Source: Hibiscus mutabilis (Eukaryota > Streptophyta > Magnoliopsida > Malvales > Malvaceae). From it: DNA of 64,000 bases. Under the pieces are notes generated by a model. It was given only the letters and a program-made list of their open reading frames with translations, was not told the origin of the DNA and searched no databases. The stretch lies in assembly GCA_019671005.1 (NCBI GenBank), contig CM033725.1, positions 38,214,678-38,278,677 of the forward strand. The letters are read 5' to 3'. Below are positions 1-11,367 of this stretch, piece by piece; the stretch's first letter is position 1; each line of letters opens with the position of its first letter. A program made the position numbers and the translations under genes.

Positions 1-620
1 GGGTGGACTCAGGAATCCTGAACAACACATTCAAAAAGCAATTCAGGAGGGAGAGAAGTACGTTCAGGGAGAACTGGTCAGTGAAGCTTTGGAAGGAATG
101 GACGTAAACGTGATTTGCAAAGACGAAGAGGCAACCCAGCCGTTGGCCAGGATTCGCCCATGTTTTCCAGGTGAAGAACTCACCAACTAGGCCTATGAGG
201 ACATACCCGTGACTGTTAGACTCGAATCAAAGTAATGCCCAGAACCACCATGCTGCTCTCGGCCTAAGAGCAATGTGTATCTTTTTTAAAAAGGTCACTA
301 TGTCACCATCTATCCGTTGTTAATAAAATGAGTCTTTTCGTCACTTTATCAAATGGCAATCATAGCATTCATTTCATTTATTTATTCATTCATTCATTAT
401 TTATTTTATTCACTTATAAATTTATCCTTTTTTTCCAATGCACGTTTCTATAATCATGAAGGCCTCCTAAATTAAACTGTATGAATGATACGAAACCTAA
501 TCCCAAAGTAGATTTCAAGCTACCAACATGCTTGGCAGAAGTGGACGAGGGGGTGATGAGGTCCCGGAGGAATTGTTGAGGATGATGGAAAGAGAAGAAA
601 AGTAAATCCTTCCATACCAA
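1..620 (+). pseudogene. Tat-1 protease-RT linker remnant
   Basis: The first 190 bases read in one frame as an acidic linker ending in ELTN and a stop, followed by more reading broken by stops. The stretch at about 480-635 keeps an acidic run that leads into RT. Tat elements have a poorly conserved linker between protease and RT, and the position fits that. A T-rich stretch with a TTCATTCA/TTTATT pattern at about 360-415 is inserted or strongly diverged. The protease active site itself lies outside the window. Confidence is modest because the linker carries no diagnostic motif. Confidence 0.5.
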
Positions 621-635
621 GAACAGGTAGAGATT

Positions 636-1541
636 TTGAACCTGGGTACTGAAGAAGAAAAAAGAGAAGTAAGAATCAGCAGTACGTTATCATCAGAAGT
701 AAGGAAAGAGTTGGTGGAATTATTTTCAGAATTCAAAGATGTGTTTGCATGGATATATCGGGACATGCCGGGTTTGAACATAGATATTGTAGTTCACAAA
801 CTTCCCATCAGGCCAGAATGCAAGCCGGTCCAACAAAAGCTTAGGAGGATGAGAGCAGATATGTTGCTAAAAGTTAGGGAGGAAGTACAAAAACAATTCG
901 TGGAGGGATTCCTAAAGGTTTCCAAATACTCGGAGTGGGTAGCCAATATAGTGCCAGTACCTAAAAAAGACGAAAAGGTTTGCATGTGTGTGGATTACAG
1001 GGACCTTAACAAGGCGAGCCCCAATGACAAATTTCTATTGCCTCACATTGATACCTTGGTTGATAACACCGCCGAAAACGCGTGGTTCTCGTTCATGGAC
1101 GGTTTTTCGGGATATAATCAAATCAAAATTTATCCCAATGACATGGAGAATACCACTTTTGTGACCATGTGGGGGACCTTTTGTTACATGGTAATGCCTT
1201 TTGGGTTAAAAAATGACGGGGCAACATATCAACGAGCCATGTTGACCCTGTTTCACGACATGACGCATAAAGAAATTGAGGTATATGTAGATGACATGAT
1301 AGCCAAATCAAGAACTGAAGGGGAGCATATCCAGAATTTACAAAAACTATTTCTAAGACTGAGAAAATACCAGCTAAAGCTCAACCCTGCCAAGTGTACC
1401 TTTGTAGTTACATCCGGGAAACTATTGGGTTTTGTGGTAAGTCAGAAAGGGATCGAGATCGACCCTGACAAGGTAAGAGCAATCCAAGATCTATCACCAC
1501 CTCAAACAAAAAAAAAGTCTGAGGATTCTTGGGAAGATTGA
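636..1541 (+). pseudogene. Tat-1 reverse transcriptase (frameshifted)
   Basis: RNA-dependent DNA polymerase domain that copies the element's RNA in the virus-like particle. The reading frame is 301 codons and carries the RT hallmarks in order: VDYRDLNKASP near residue 118, the FSGYNQIKI segment near 157, GLKNDGATYQRAM near 190, and the catalytic YVDD at nt 1284-1295. The start given is only the first methionine in frame; in life this would be part of a polyprotein. The frame ends early because of an indel in the A-run at about 1507-1515: downstream sequence in another frame continues as the expected FLGRLNYISRFI block. The YVDDMIAKS variant is typical of Tat-type RT. It is a fossil rather than a working enzyme. 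Confidence 0.9.
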
Positions 1542-1544
1542 ATT

Positions 1545-2100
1545 ACATATCGCGGTTCATTTCCCAATTAACTAAGAAATGTGACCTCGTCTTCAAACTT
1601 CTTCAGAAGAACAACCTAGGAGTCTGGGATGAAGATTGTTAAGAAGTATTAGAAAAAAATTAAAAAGTATCTGACCAATGCTCCGATTTTGGTAGCACCA
1701 GCGTCGGACAGGCCGTTGATCCTGTATCTAACCGTGTTTGAAAATTCGATGGGTTGCGTACTAGGAAGCATGATGATTCTGGCAGGAAAGAAAAGGCGAT
1801 CTATTATTTAAGCAAGAAGTTCACCGAGATCCAAAAGCTATGTTGTGCCTTGTTATGGGCCACAAAGTGACTCAGGCAATACATGTTGTATCACACCACC
1901 TACCTAATCTCTCGGTTGGATCCATTGAAGTTTCTAATGGAGGCACCAACGCTCACCGAGAAGATGGCTCGTTGGCAAATGTTATTGTCAAAATTCGACA
2001 TTGTCTACGTGAATTAGAAGGCAGTGAAGGGAAGTGTAGTGGTCGATCTATTGGCGAGTCGCGCTTCAGATGACTACGAACCCTTAGGTTTTAACTTCCC
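1545..2100 (+). pseudogene. Tat-1 first RNase H domain, degenerate
   Basis: Between the RT and the archaeal-type RNase H there are about 550 bases that can be read piecewise. They give the connection segment (LNYISRF, then a block resembling LTNAPILVAPASDRPLILYL at about 1675-1735) and traces of the gypsy RNase H that trims RNA from the RNA/DNA hybrid. In-frame stops and several indels break it up, for example near 1640 and 1810. No continuous domain can be reconstructed by eye. Identification rests on position plus the ApilVaPa..plilYl signature of the gypsy RNase H start. Confidence 0.7.
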
Positions 2101-2168
2101 GGACGAGGATTTGATCAGCACCGTCTTCAAAAATGAGCTCGTCATTAAAGGAAAGACCTAGAGACTTT

Positions 2169-3655
2169 ACGTTGACGGAGCCTCCAACGCCTTGGGGCAT
2201 GGAATATGGGCATTGTTGATCTCTCGTGATGAAGTCTACTACCCCTTTACCAGTAGATTGGAATTTTTCTACACTAACAACATAGCCGAGTACGAGGCTT
2301 GCGCCATGGGGCTCCGAGCGGCCATTAAAAGGAAAGTCAAAGTACTTCATGTTTACGAAAAATCCTTATTGGTGATCTACCAGCTTCGGAGGGAATGGGA
2401 AACCAGAGATCCGAAATTGATCAAGTACTATGAATTAATTCAAGATCTGGTCAAGGAGTTCAAAAAAGTTAGCTTTGTTTACTTGCCAAGGGAAGATAAT
2501 CAGATGGCCGACGCCCTGGCAACTTTGGCCGCCATTTTCAATTTAAATTCAGCAATTGAAATGAAGTCAGTTAAAGTGCAGACTTTCGAGATACCTGCCC
2601 ATTGTTACAATTTGGAAAAGGATGAAGACAGTAAGCCATGGTACCATGATATCCTCCAATACCTCAAGTTTCGGGCTTACCCGAAAGAGGCCAATAACAA
2701 TGGTAAAAGAACTATTCGAAGGCTGGTATCAGGATTTGTCCTTGATGAGGAGATTTTATACAAAAGGAGCAAAGATCAGGTGCTGTTAAGATGTGTCGAT
2801 GCTCGAGAAGTGAAAGTTATTCTAGCCGAAGTCCACAGAGGGTTATGTGGAACCCAGGCCAGTGGATTCTCAATGGTAAGAAAGATAATGAGGTATGGCT
2901 ACTTCTGGTCAACCATGAAGGGAGATTGTATTCGCTGCTTGGGGTATGGACGTCATTGGTCAAATACACCAAAGGCTTCCAACGGGTATCGGTTTATCTT
3001 GGTAGCCATATATTACTTCACCAAGTGGGTGGAAGCTACCTCTTACTCCAGCATCACTAGAGTGACAGTTTGCAAGTTTTTAAGGAAAGAAATCATATGT
3101 CGTTTTGGTTTACCTGAAAGAATCTTCACTGATAATGCCTCCAACTTGAACAATAAGATGATGACCGAAGTATGTGAGCAGTTCAAAATCGTGCACCATA
3201 ATTCTACCGTGTATCTCCCTAAGATGAATGGAGCAGTAGAAGTAGCAAATAAGAACATCAAAAAGATTATAGCTAAGACTACAAAGACTTTTAAAGATTG
3301 GCACGAAAGGTTACCCTTTGCCCTGTTTGCCTACCGAACCTCTATAAGAACTACTGGGGCAACGCCATATTCCTTGGTATATGGCACAAAGGCGGTATTA
3401 CCTATCGATATAGAAATTCCCTCGCTTCGAATTTTGAATGAGGTCAAGTTAGACGAAGCCGAATGGGTACAAGCTAGGATTGATCAACTTAACCTTATTG
3501 AGGAGAAAAGGTTGAAAGCCATTAGTCATGGCCAGATGTATCAGAAAAGGATGATGCGGGCTTACAACAAGAAAGTCTACCCGAGGGAGTTTCGAGTAGG
3601 ATATCTGGTGCTCAAGAGGATCCTAGTAAATCAAAAAGATTTTCGGGGAAAATAG
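2169..3655 (+). pseudogene. Tat-1 archaeal-type RNase H plus integrase (defective)
   Basis: One open frame covers two domains. At about 2169-2560 is an RNase H-like fold of the archaeal type (YVDGASNALG start, NNIAEYEACAMGL middle, PREDNQMADALA end), the extra RNase H that marks Tat elements. From about 2650 comes integrase, which pastes the DNA copy into the genome: a zinc-binding region (EVHRGLCGTQASG), the core, and the FALFAYRTSIRTTGATPYSLVYG tail split over about 3318-3390. Several lesions are visible. The second zinc-binding His is Gln. The segment after GDCIRC (about 2935) lacks roughly 20-30 residues and shifts frame. The first catalytic Asp of the DDE triad is Tyr (codon 3011-3013), while the second (FTDNASN) and the Glu (GAVEVANKN) remain. 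Confidence 0.88.
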
Positions 3656-3789
3656 ATGCCAAATTGGGATGAGCCTTGTGTTGTGAAAAAGGTTTTCTCC
3701 AGAGGGGTGATAATTTTGGTAGAAATGGATGGGAGAGAATTGAGTAGCCCGATCAATTCGGACTCTGTCAAGAAGTATTACCCTTAAAA

Positions 3790-5354
3790 AAGAAAAGAAA
3801 AAGAAAAGAAAGGTTTAAGGTGAAAACCCAAATATGGGCACCTTAAAGCCAAAAGAGGGTATGAATTGAAAATCCAAAAAGGACAGTTCAGATAGACAAA
3901 GACCTTTGGCATCTGATTGACAGGACGGGTTCTAGAGGGAAGACTACGCTCCGTTGCTCATATTATCATAAGTGACGACCAAGAATGGCTAGCAAGAGAT
4001 ACCGAGGTCGATGGGTCCGTTTCATTCATAAAGTTGACACCATCTCTTTCACTTCTTTTATGTTTGCCATACTTGCCAAAATTGTCCCAATACTACATTT
4101 AATATCAATAAAGTTTTGTTCCGATATCCATTTCCTATTTCACAAATGTCATATGGATAGATTAACATGGATCATGAAACAAAGGATTTCTCGGTATTAC
4201 TATGATTTAACCTATCAAGTGTAGGTTTGTTCCAAAACATAAAAAGAAGATAGGAGTTCGCCAAGGATAAGGTAAAGAATCTAAGGAGAAAGAGGGGGCG
4301 CCTAATGAAGAAGGGGCAAAGGGAAAGAAAATAAAAGATAACAACAAAAGAAAAAAAGGAGAAAAAAAGAGAAAAGAAGAAAAAATAGAAAGAAAGAGAG
4401 AAGAAGAAAAAAAAAGAAACAAAAACAAGAAAATAAAAAGGAAAAGGGGATTTATAAAGGAAAAAACCTGAGAGTGTACTCTAGATCAAAATATCAAGGA
4501 CTCGAGGAAAAGAGGGGCATGATGGGCGAACCCGAGTACGAGATGGAGCACCGCCATCACCAAAGAAGAGGGGAGAAGAAAATAAGAAGGATAAATTTAA
4601 GGAACCAAGAAGAGAAAGTGTCTAAGAAAATTGACTTCACACATGCATCATAGACATCCCTAAGTTAGGAGCATGCTAACTCTTTCCTTCATAATCATTA
4701 AGCTTTTACAGGTTCGAATGAAAGATCAGACACCCCATATGAGGGAGTATAAAGCGCAGCAAAAATATAAGAAGGGATTTCGGAACAAAGAATTTCAGAA
4801 TCATCACCATAGGATTTCAGAACTAAAGATACCACTTCGAAAAAACGCATTTACACTATTAGCGCTTTGGAGGGACATGTCATCCCCCTTCTACCGCTCA
4901 AGGAAGCAAACCCTTTTTTGAGAATGCATGACTTGTTCACCGCTACTTTGAAGCATCATATTGTTCGAGTCACTTTCATTTTGGGGAAGAATGTTATTTG
5001 AATTCATTCACTGCTGTTTTGGAGGATTGAGCCTTGCGAAGGTTGGTTGGCTCGTCTATTACCATTTTGGGAAGACATGTCAGCGCCACCAGTTTTGTTT
5101 TCGGCCATTTCGGGGAAACAAGTGGTTTATGCTCATTCATGGCCGTTTCGGAGGAATGAGTCATTTGTTAGCTAGCCTGTTCGTAGCCATTTCAGAAGAA
5201 TACACCAGTATTGCATGCTTTGCTTTTGCCGCTTCAGGAAAGCAAGTTATTTAGATTTGTTCATTGCCACTTTGGAGGAGCAAATCGTTGACAGGTAAGT
5301 CAGATAAAATTAGTGCTTATGGTCTTTGATTTATTCTTGTTACACAAAGATAAG
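3790..5354 (+). other. Tat-1 long non-coding 3' region (3' UTR)
   Basis: After the integrase frame no coding domain is recognisable for about 1.57 kb up to the LTR. It starts with a purine-rich GAAAAG run at 3786-3812. It then holds a very long A/G-rich tract at about 4230-4450 (mostly GAAA/AAAG with few pyrimidines) and ends with degenerate tandem repeats listed separately. A long, variable 3' UTR is typical of Tat/Ogre elements. Confidence 0.7.
4850..5290 (+). repeat. Degenerate ~40-bp tandem repeats in the Tat-1 3' UTR
   Basis: A core like GCCryTTyGGrGGAr recurs about ten times at roughly 40-bp spacing. Examples lie near 4858, 4940, 5010, 5062, 5102, 5142, 5190, 5228 and 5265. Copies are diverged and spacers differ. 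The array sits between integrase and the 3' LTR, the same place where Tat-4 carries an unrelated array. Confidence 0.6.
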
Positions 5355-5366
5355 CAAAGAGGGGCA
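5355..5366 (+). other. Tat-1 polypurine tract
   Basis: The run CAAAGAGGGGCA lies just before the LTR start TGTAATCACC at 5369. It is the expected primer for plus-strand DNA synthesis. The same tract occurs on the minus strand next to the Tat-4 LTR (47862-47876), which supports the call. Confidence 0.75.
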
Positions 5367-5368
5367 GT

Positions 5369-8300
5369 TGTAATCACCAATTTTATCCGGGAAATCAACC
5401 CTTAGTTTTCGCATTCCTAAAAAAGGGCTTCACTAATGTTAGTAGATTAGTATTACCATTTGCCTTTACTATATGTCTCACTCTATAACAAGTATCGTAT
5501 AATACTACTATTGTCTATTTTAAAAATATATATATGTAAATAAAGGAAAAGAAAGTTCTAACATTGTTATTATTGAATCTCATGTTATTAAAACTCTACT
5601 GTTTTGAACTATTAGATGTTATTGTCATATCATCTTTTGTTATATTAATCATTATTACAATTATCAAAATAATTAAATATGTAAGCCCAATGTATTTAAA
5701 TAAAAAGCCCAAGTCTTTATTCAAACAGTCCACTTACAATACAAATACAATAATTTACAGTTGGCCCAACAAGGCCCTAAATACATTAAAGAAACCCTAA
5801 CTATCTTTATCTCTGCTAAAACACATGCAGAACATTCCAGAGAGTCCCACGCGTGACTACACAGGAACCCTCACGCGCGCGTGAGATTCACACATGGCTC
5901 CTTCATCTTCCACCAGCGCGTCTGACACTTCGATTTCCACGCGCAATGAATGATCATCTGCTCCAATCGCCATACGGTCAGATCCAATACCCCTAGAGGT
6001 CCTCGTTCCTTGAGCCATTCCTCGCTCTGGTCCCCTCCCCTCTTCAGTCCGCTACGCCATTCTAAGGGACGTGCACCATGCTATCTGACCGTCCTCTTCC
6101 ATAGCCGGATGTCATGGTTCACGGAGAAGGCAAGAAAAGCCAGAGACATTAGAGATAACAGGCCGACAACCAAATCGAAAGACAGCAAAAAGCATTATCA
6201 ACAGGCAGCCAATAGGATTTTTTTCTTTTCATTTCAAATAAATGTAACCCTCGGATATAAAAGGGAACCCAACTGACATGTAAAGGGGATTCAAAATTCC
6301 AACCATTAATACAAAAAATAGATTTCTAAAGGTACATTTATCTTTAAAAAAAACATGCATATACACAGATAGTTAGGGTTAGATTTTACCTTGGAAGCCG
6401 ATTTTTCCCTCTGATGATAAACCTTGTAGTGTCATCTGGCGCTACGAATGGTGAATCGGCTGGGGAAAAGGTGTTTCTTTGGGCTTCATTTTAAAAAGGG
6501 GGCTTTCCGTTTCGGCTTTTGAGGAAGAAAGGTTCCCCGTTCGTTTTTGATTGAAACTAAGTTTAGATCAGAGTTTAGGGAAAAAAGATGAGTATTTTGG
6601 GGGGTGTATCAAAGGTTGCCGGCCGCCGGCGAACGACGGCCGACGCGGCGGAGAACGGCCAGATTCTGGAGATTGAGGCATTTTCTGGGTTTGGGGTCGT
6701 TCTGGAAAAAAAGGAAGAACATGGAGAGGCTTTTTAGGCTCCGAAGTATAACCAAAAAAGGAAATTGTTATAAAACATTATGTTTTATACAAAACCTGTC
6801 CTGTTTTTGGGTTATTCACATTATGAGTCCCTCCGCCTCGTTATAATTACGTCAGGAAGTCTCCGTATAGGTAAATAACCTATTTGACCCCTCTGCATGG
6901 TCTAATTACGGGATAGAGGCTATTCCATCTTTATTAATCACCGCTTGGGTCCTCAAACTTTTCACTGGTTTGCAATTACACCCCGTTTTCTCATTTTCTT
7001 TTACATTTGCCCCTTGCATTTTGTTTCTTTACATTTTGGTCCCTTCCAGTGTTTAATTTCCCTTTAATGTACATGCATTTTATTTCAATTTGTCTATGTT
7101 ATTATTTTATTTATGCTTCATTTTACTATTTGGATGTGTTTATTAGATCCTCTATTTTGCCAACCTGTTTCGATGTACATATTTTCCCCATGTAAAGTTT
7201 ATTACGTGTGTATTTTAATGCAATATATGATTACCTTTTTTAAAAAAATTAAAAAATAACAAACAACTTAAAGTATGTAACTTTAGACATAGATATTGAA
7301 AGTTTCCTTTAATTAAGCATGATATGTTTTCCCTTAAAGTGTACGTAGTTAGGTTTTGAAATTCAAATATAGTATATGATATGTGGGTTTAGGTGCTTTG
7401 GGCCTTTCTTCTTGGGCTAAGTTTAGAAACTTGGGCTACTTAGTCTTTTGGGCTTGTTAAATTAGGCCTCTTATATTAGATTAAGAAAATTAACTTAATT
7501 AATTTAAAATCGTGTGCTCGTCTTATAGGGGCATGATCTTTAAATTGATTAAATTAATTTAGGATTAGAATTTTTAGAGCCTCAGTTAGAATTTAGGTTT
7601 GAACTAGATTAATCAATTTAAATTTATCCTTGTCTTATTGGGATAAATGTTAAGTTCGTTAAGTTAGTTAAACAATTTCACAGTTACCTTTAAGATAAAA
7701 TTAATAAGGAGATTAGATTAGCATTTAATTAAAGCCCTGATTAACTTGATTAGTTCTTAAATAGTGTTCTTGGCTTATTGGAATACTAATTTAAAATCGA
7801 CCGAATTAATTACCATGATACAAGATAATCCATAACTTATTAAGGTCTTCTAGATTTATGGTTTAATTAATTTAAGCTAATATTAGATTCACTTAGCTAA
7901 TAATTAGATCACCAATTGAGTTTTTCATAATTTGTGCCTTTTAGGTTAAGGCTTTTATGGGCTTTGGAGTGTTTATCTTTAAGCCTTTTATTTGGCATTC
8001 ATTTTTAATTGTCGGTCATATGAATCATTTATTTGGAATTAATCAATCTAAATCATAGAAAATGAGGTAGTTATTAATTCTGATATTTGTGTCGTAACGG
8101 TCCTGCCTTAATGGACGTTGACCAAATATTTGGATTAATCCTTACCATCCCAAGGTAAATGATAATTCAAATTGGCAATATCATAACATCACATCTTAAA
8201 CGCTTGCATCATGCATAAAGGTGACGTACGAAAATTGAACCACAAATTAACACGGCAGTCGGGATTATTCAATGTCAGTTTAATCTATGGTCCGATGTAT

Positions 8301-8640
8301 CATCAGCCTTATTAATTAGATGATCAATTAAGTTGAACCCACTAATTTGATAAAGCCCTTTCAATTAAAGTCAATTTTCAATTAGGGTCACCAAGTTAAA
8401 ATTCTTTCCAAATTTCGACAATTTTCTTCAATTGAAAGCAACAAATATTTTTGGTACCGATTTTCGGGCGTGATGGGGGTGCTAATCCTTCCCCACACAT
8501 AACCAACTCCCAAACCATTTCAAAATAAATCTCTGGTTTTGTGGTGTCCGACCTACCTTATCCAAGTGGCTGGTGGCGACTTCAAGTTTTTATCAATTTT
8601 CAAAAGAATAAATTTTTTAGCCAAGATTACAAAGAAATGA
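5369..8640 (+). repeat. Tat-1 3' LTR, 3' end truncated
   Basis: Begins TGTAATCACC after the polypurine tract. Its late part at about 8450-8580 matches the equivalent parts of the other Tat LTRs here: minus strand near 16320-16430, 27200-27340 and 44930-45050. The shared block contains GGTACCGATTTTCGGG and the GTGTCCGACCTACCTTA region. Much of the interior (7200-8350) is AT-rich with repeated TTAATTAA-type runs and no coding content. A CpG-rich patch lies at 6615-6665. The last ~45 bp expected from the 27083-30590 copy are missing. Length about 3.27 kb. Confidence 0.85.
6253..6264 (+). promoter_or_regulatory. Candidate TATA box of the Tat-1 LTR
   Basis: The sequence GGATATAAAAGG lies about 890 bp into the LTR in the element's sense orientation, followed by a leader-like region. 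Position and match suit an LTR promoter. Transcription start is not visible. Confidence 0.45.
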
Positions 8641-9430
8641 TTGTCGACCAAAGTATCAATATGTGGCAGGGGAAAATTATCTTTAGGGCTTGCCCTGTTG
8701 AGATCTCTATAGTCCACACATATTCAAACTTTCCCATCTTTCTTAGGCACCGGGACTATATTCGCCACCCACTTCGGTTACTTGGTAACCTTTAGAAAAC
8801 CAACCTCATGTTGTTTTTTCACTTCTTCCCAGATTTTTAGCAGAATGTCCGTCCTCATTCTTATTAGTTTTGTTGGGCTGGTTTGCATTCTTACCTTATT
8901 GGCAACTTGTGTACCACAATGTCTGTGTTTAACCCTGGCATATCTTGCTAAGTCCAAGCAAAGATGTCCTTGAACTCTGATAACAGATCTACCAACTCAT
9001 GCTTAGTTTTGAATGAGATAGTGGTGCCAATCTTCACCTCATTCCTTTCTTCATCAGTCCCCAAATTAAGATTTTTAACATCTTCTTGTGGGGGTAGAAT
9101 CTGCTTGTCCTCATTTTCCATTAACTTGAGCAATTCATCATGGACTCCACATTCTATCTCATCTTCCCCTTTATCGACTTCTGCCAGATATAAAGACTGC
9201 TCAAAATCTATCTCGGGATTAGATTCAGAGTCATTCATACAGTTAATAACAGGGACCCTAAATCGGTTTGGAAACGAATAGGTATTGGAAGAGAAATGAA
9301 TATTCTTATGGAATGAATGAAATAATAAATAATAAATGAAATAAAATAAAATAATGAAATAAATATGATGTTTAACATTTGAGAAAATGTAGAAAGCATC
9401 ATTTTTTATTGAAAGCAAGTAAGTTAACAT
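8641..9430 (-). pseudogene. Tat-2 RT amino-terminal part
   Basis: On the minus strand the frame at 9430-8948 starts in an AT-rich segment. It then reads through an acidic linker (NLGTDEERNEVKIG) into HELVDLLSEFKDIFAWT, the block just before RT in Tat elements; Tat-1 has the same block at about 640-760. From 8947 to 8641 the RT beginning can be followed in pieces, including LPHIDTLVDN at about 8641-8670, with frameshifts and stops. Everything past that point, including the catalytic YVDD, is missing. Confidence 0.8.
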
Positions 9431-10366
9431 AGAAGCCCTTTACAAAAGATCCCTACTACTCGCGGGCAAAAGCAAGTAGGGCTGGTTCTGAGCATTACTC
9501 TGATTTTGACTTAAAGACTAGAGGTAAATCCACACGGGTCCAGTTGCTGAGTTTCTCTCTAGGGAAGCAAGGGTGGATCCCATATAGAAACTTACCACTC
9601 CTTCCTCCTTCGGCTATCATGTTAACATCCATCCCTTCTAACACCTCGTTGAACCTTTTTCTTCCTTGAGTTTGTCATTCTCTAGATTTCCTCATGCACT
9701 TTTTGTCTGACGTTGATTATCCCACCCGATACGAAGATGTCTTTCATGTCTAAGTAGGTTATGGTTTCCCATGGAATTTCTTCACCCCTGAGTCGGGTCT
9801 TCCTTTGTTCTATCTTCCTCTTCCATTCTGTCTTCCTTTGCTAAAAATTAGGCTTGTGACCTAGCCCGCTTCAGTCTTTCTTGTTAATGACACCCTTGGC
9901 GCGTAGACATCCCTAAAGGTTCACTCCGAGTCCTTTCCCTTTCCTGGCTCATTGTCCCAAAGTTTGCCAAACTTGCATTTTAGCGCAGTTTGACAGTCTA
10001 GGATTTGGGATCTTTCCACCTTCCGCCAGAAAAGTAGCATTCACAAACTCTAAAGCTCTAAAGGAACACTCAATGGCCGCCTCATCTGTTTGAATGTAAG
10101 GAGCGTCGATTATTACTGAGGCAATAATGTCTTGCTCAGCTCCCACGCTCGCCAACTTTCATTCGATGACAAATTTTAATTTTTGGTGTAGCGGTGAGGG
10201 CACGGCGCCTACTGAATGAATCCAAGGCCTCCCTAACAAACAGTTATAGGTTGATCGGATATCCATCACCATGAATTTGACCATGTACTCGGTCGGCCCG
10301 ATTAACAAAGGTATCTTGATCTTCCCCATCACCTCCCTTTGAGTTTCATCAAAGGCTCTGACAGAA

Positions 10367-10971
10367 TTATGACAAGGCTTTGTGTGAAATATTAATGGGC
10401 AACCTTTGTAGAGTAGCCATCGGTAGCACGTTCAAGGCTGACCCGTTGTCAATAAGTACTCCCGACAAGACATGCCCTTTATAGTGAGTAGTAATATTCA
10501 AGGCCTTGGTCGACCCCATACCTCCGTCCGTGATCTCATCATCACTAAAAGTGATATAGTTATCTGCGATGATGTGGCCCACTATCCGGTCTAATTTGCT
10601 TACCGAGATGTTGTTTGGGATGAATGTCTGGTTTAGCATTTTCAACAGCGCACTATGATGTTTTTCTGAGCACAACAATAATTTCAGTACTGAGATTCGA
10701 GCTTGTTGCTTCCAGAGTTGCTCGACAATGCTATACTCATTGTGCTTCAAAAATCTCAAGAATTCTTGTGCCTGTGCCTCTGTCACTGGCTCATGAATCT
10801 TTGGGGGGGTTCTTTCCCAATAAGCTTTTCAGGTTCGAGCACCGTAGCCTTGCGATTGTCACTTATTGTTTCCGCCGCCTTTGATGTTTTGGGTGAATAA
10901 CACCTACCACTTCTTGTGAAATGCCCTACTTCGTTCACTATCTCGGCCTTCAAATCTGCTGATTCTTTCAC
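10367..10971 (-). pseudogene. Tat-2 aspartic protease
   Basis: Retropepsin-like protease that cuts the polyprotein. The minus-strand frame from 10786 to 10367 contains the active-site segment GVLIDNGSALNVLP (D-N-G instead of the usual D-S/T-G, a variant common in Tat elements), preceded by FSDDEITDGGMG. Immediately upstream, 10971-10783 gives a short frame (KAEIVNEVGHFTRSGR) that fits the gag-protease linker. A stop near 10367 and a broken region down to 9950 separate it from RT. It lacks a continuous polyprotein frame and is a pseudogene. Confidence 0.75.
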
Positions 10972-11367
10972 CTATGTCGGCTTTACCTGTTTGAGTGAAT
11001 TCCCATACCTTTGCGGTTTTGAAGCACCTGTTACTAAGATGTTGGAGGCGTAACTCTAAGGAACCTTTCACGTGTGTTTGAAAAGAAAGGATGTTGTAGC
11101 TGAGATCACAATCTTGGGGGCTACTTTAGAACTTCATTCTTGAGGCTGGCGTTCCTTCTTTGGCCTGAGCGAGATCTTGAATGGCCTATCTACCTCGTAT
11201 TGGACCTTGGGGTCACCTGATGTGTACACGTCTGATTTCTTTCTTCCTTCAACCTTTTCGAAAAACTCAATCTCCTTATTATCCATCAATTCTTGAACTA
11301 CTCGTTTAAACTCCTCGCAATGCTAGATTTCGTGTCCCTCCTTTTGGTGATATTCACAATATGGGCT

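Larger units (their letters stand above)
1..8640 (+). mobile_element. Tat-1: Ty3/gypsy retrotransposon of the Tat lineage, 3' part, decayed
   Basis: This is a gypsy-type LTR retrotransposon that enters the window already in its protease-RT linker. The order seen is RT, degenerate RNase H, archaeal-type RNase H, integrase, a long non-coding 3' region with repeats, a purine tract, then the 3' LTR. RT before integrase defines Ty3/gypsy. A second RNase H between the first one and integrase is the hallmark of the Tat lineage (which includes Ogre). Frameshifts, stop codons and a catalytic-residue change show it is dead. The LTR stops at about 8640, some 45 bp short of the end seen in the related solo LTR at 27083-30590. 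There it abuts Tat-2, which points the other way. Confidence 0.9.

Noticed and set aside
4709..4720. tRNA-like GGTTCGAAT motifs here and at about 29921, 37634 and 46779
   Set aside because: No matching A box or cloverleaf arms around them.
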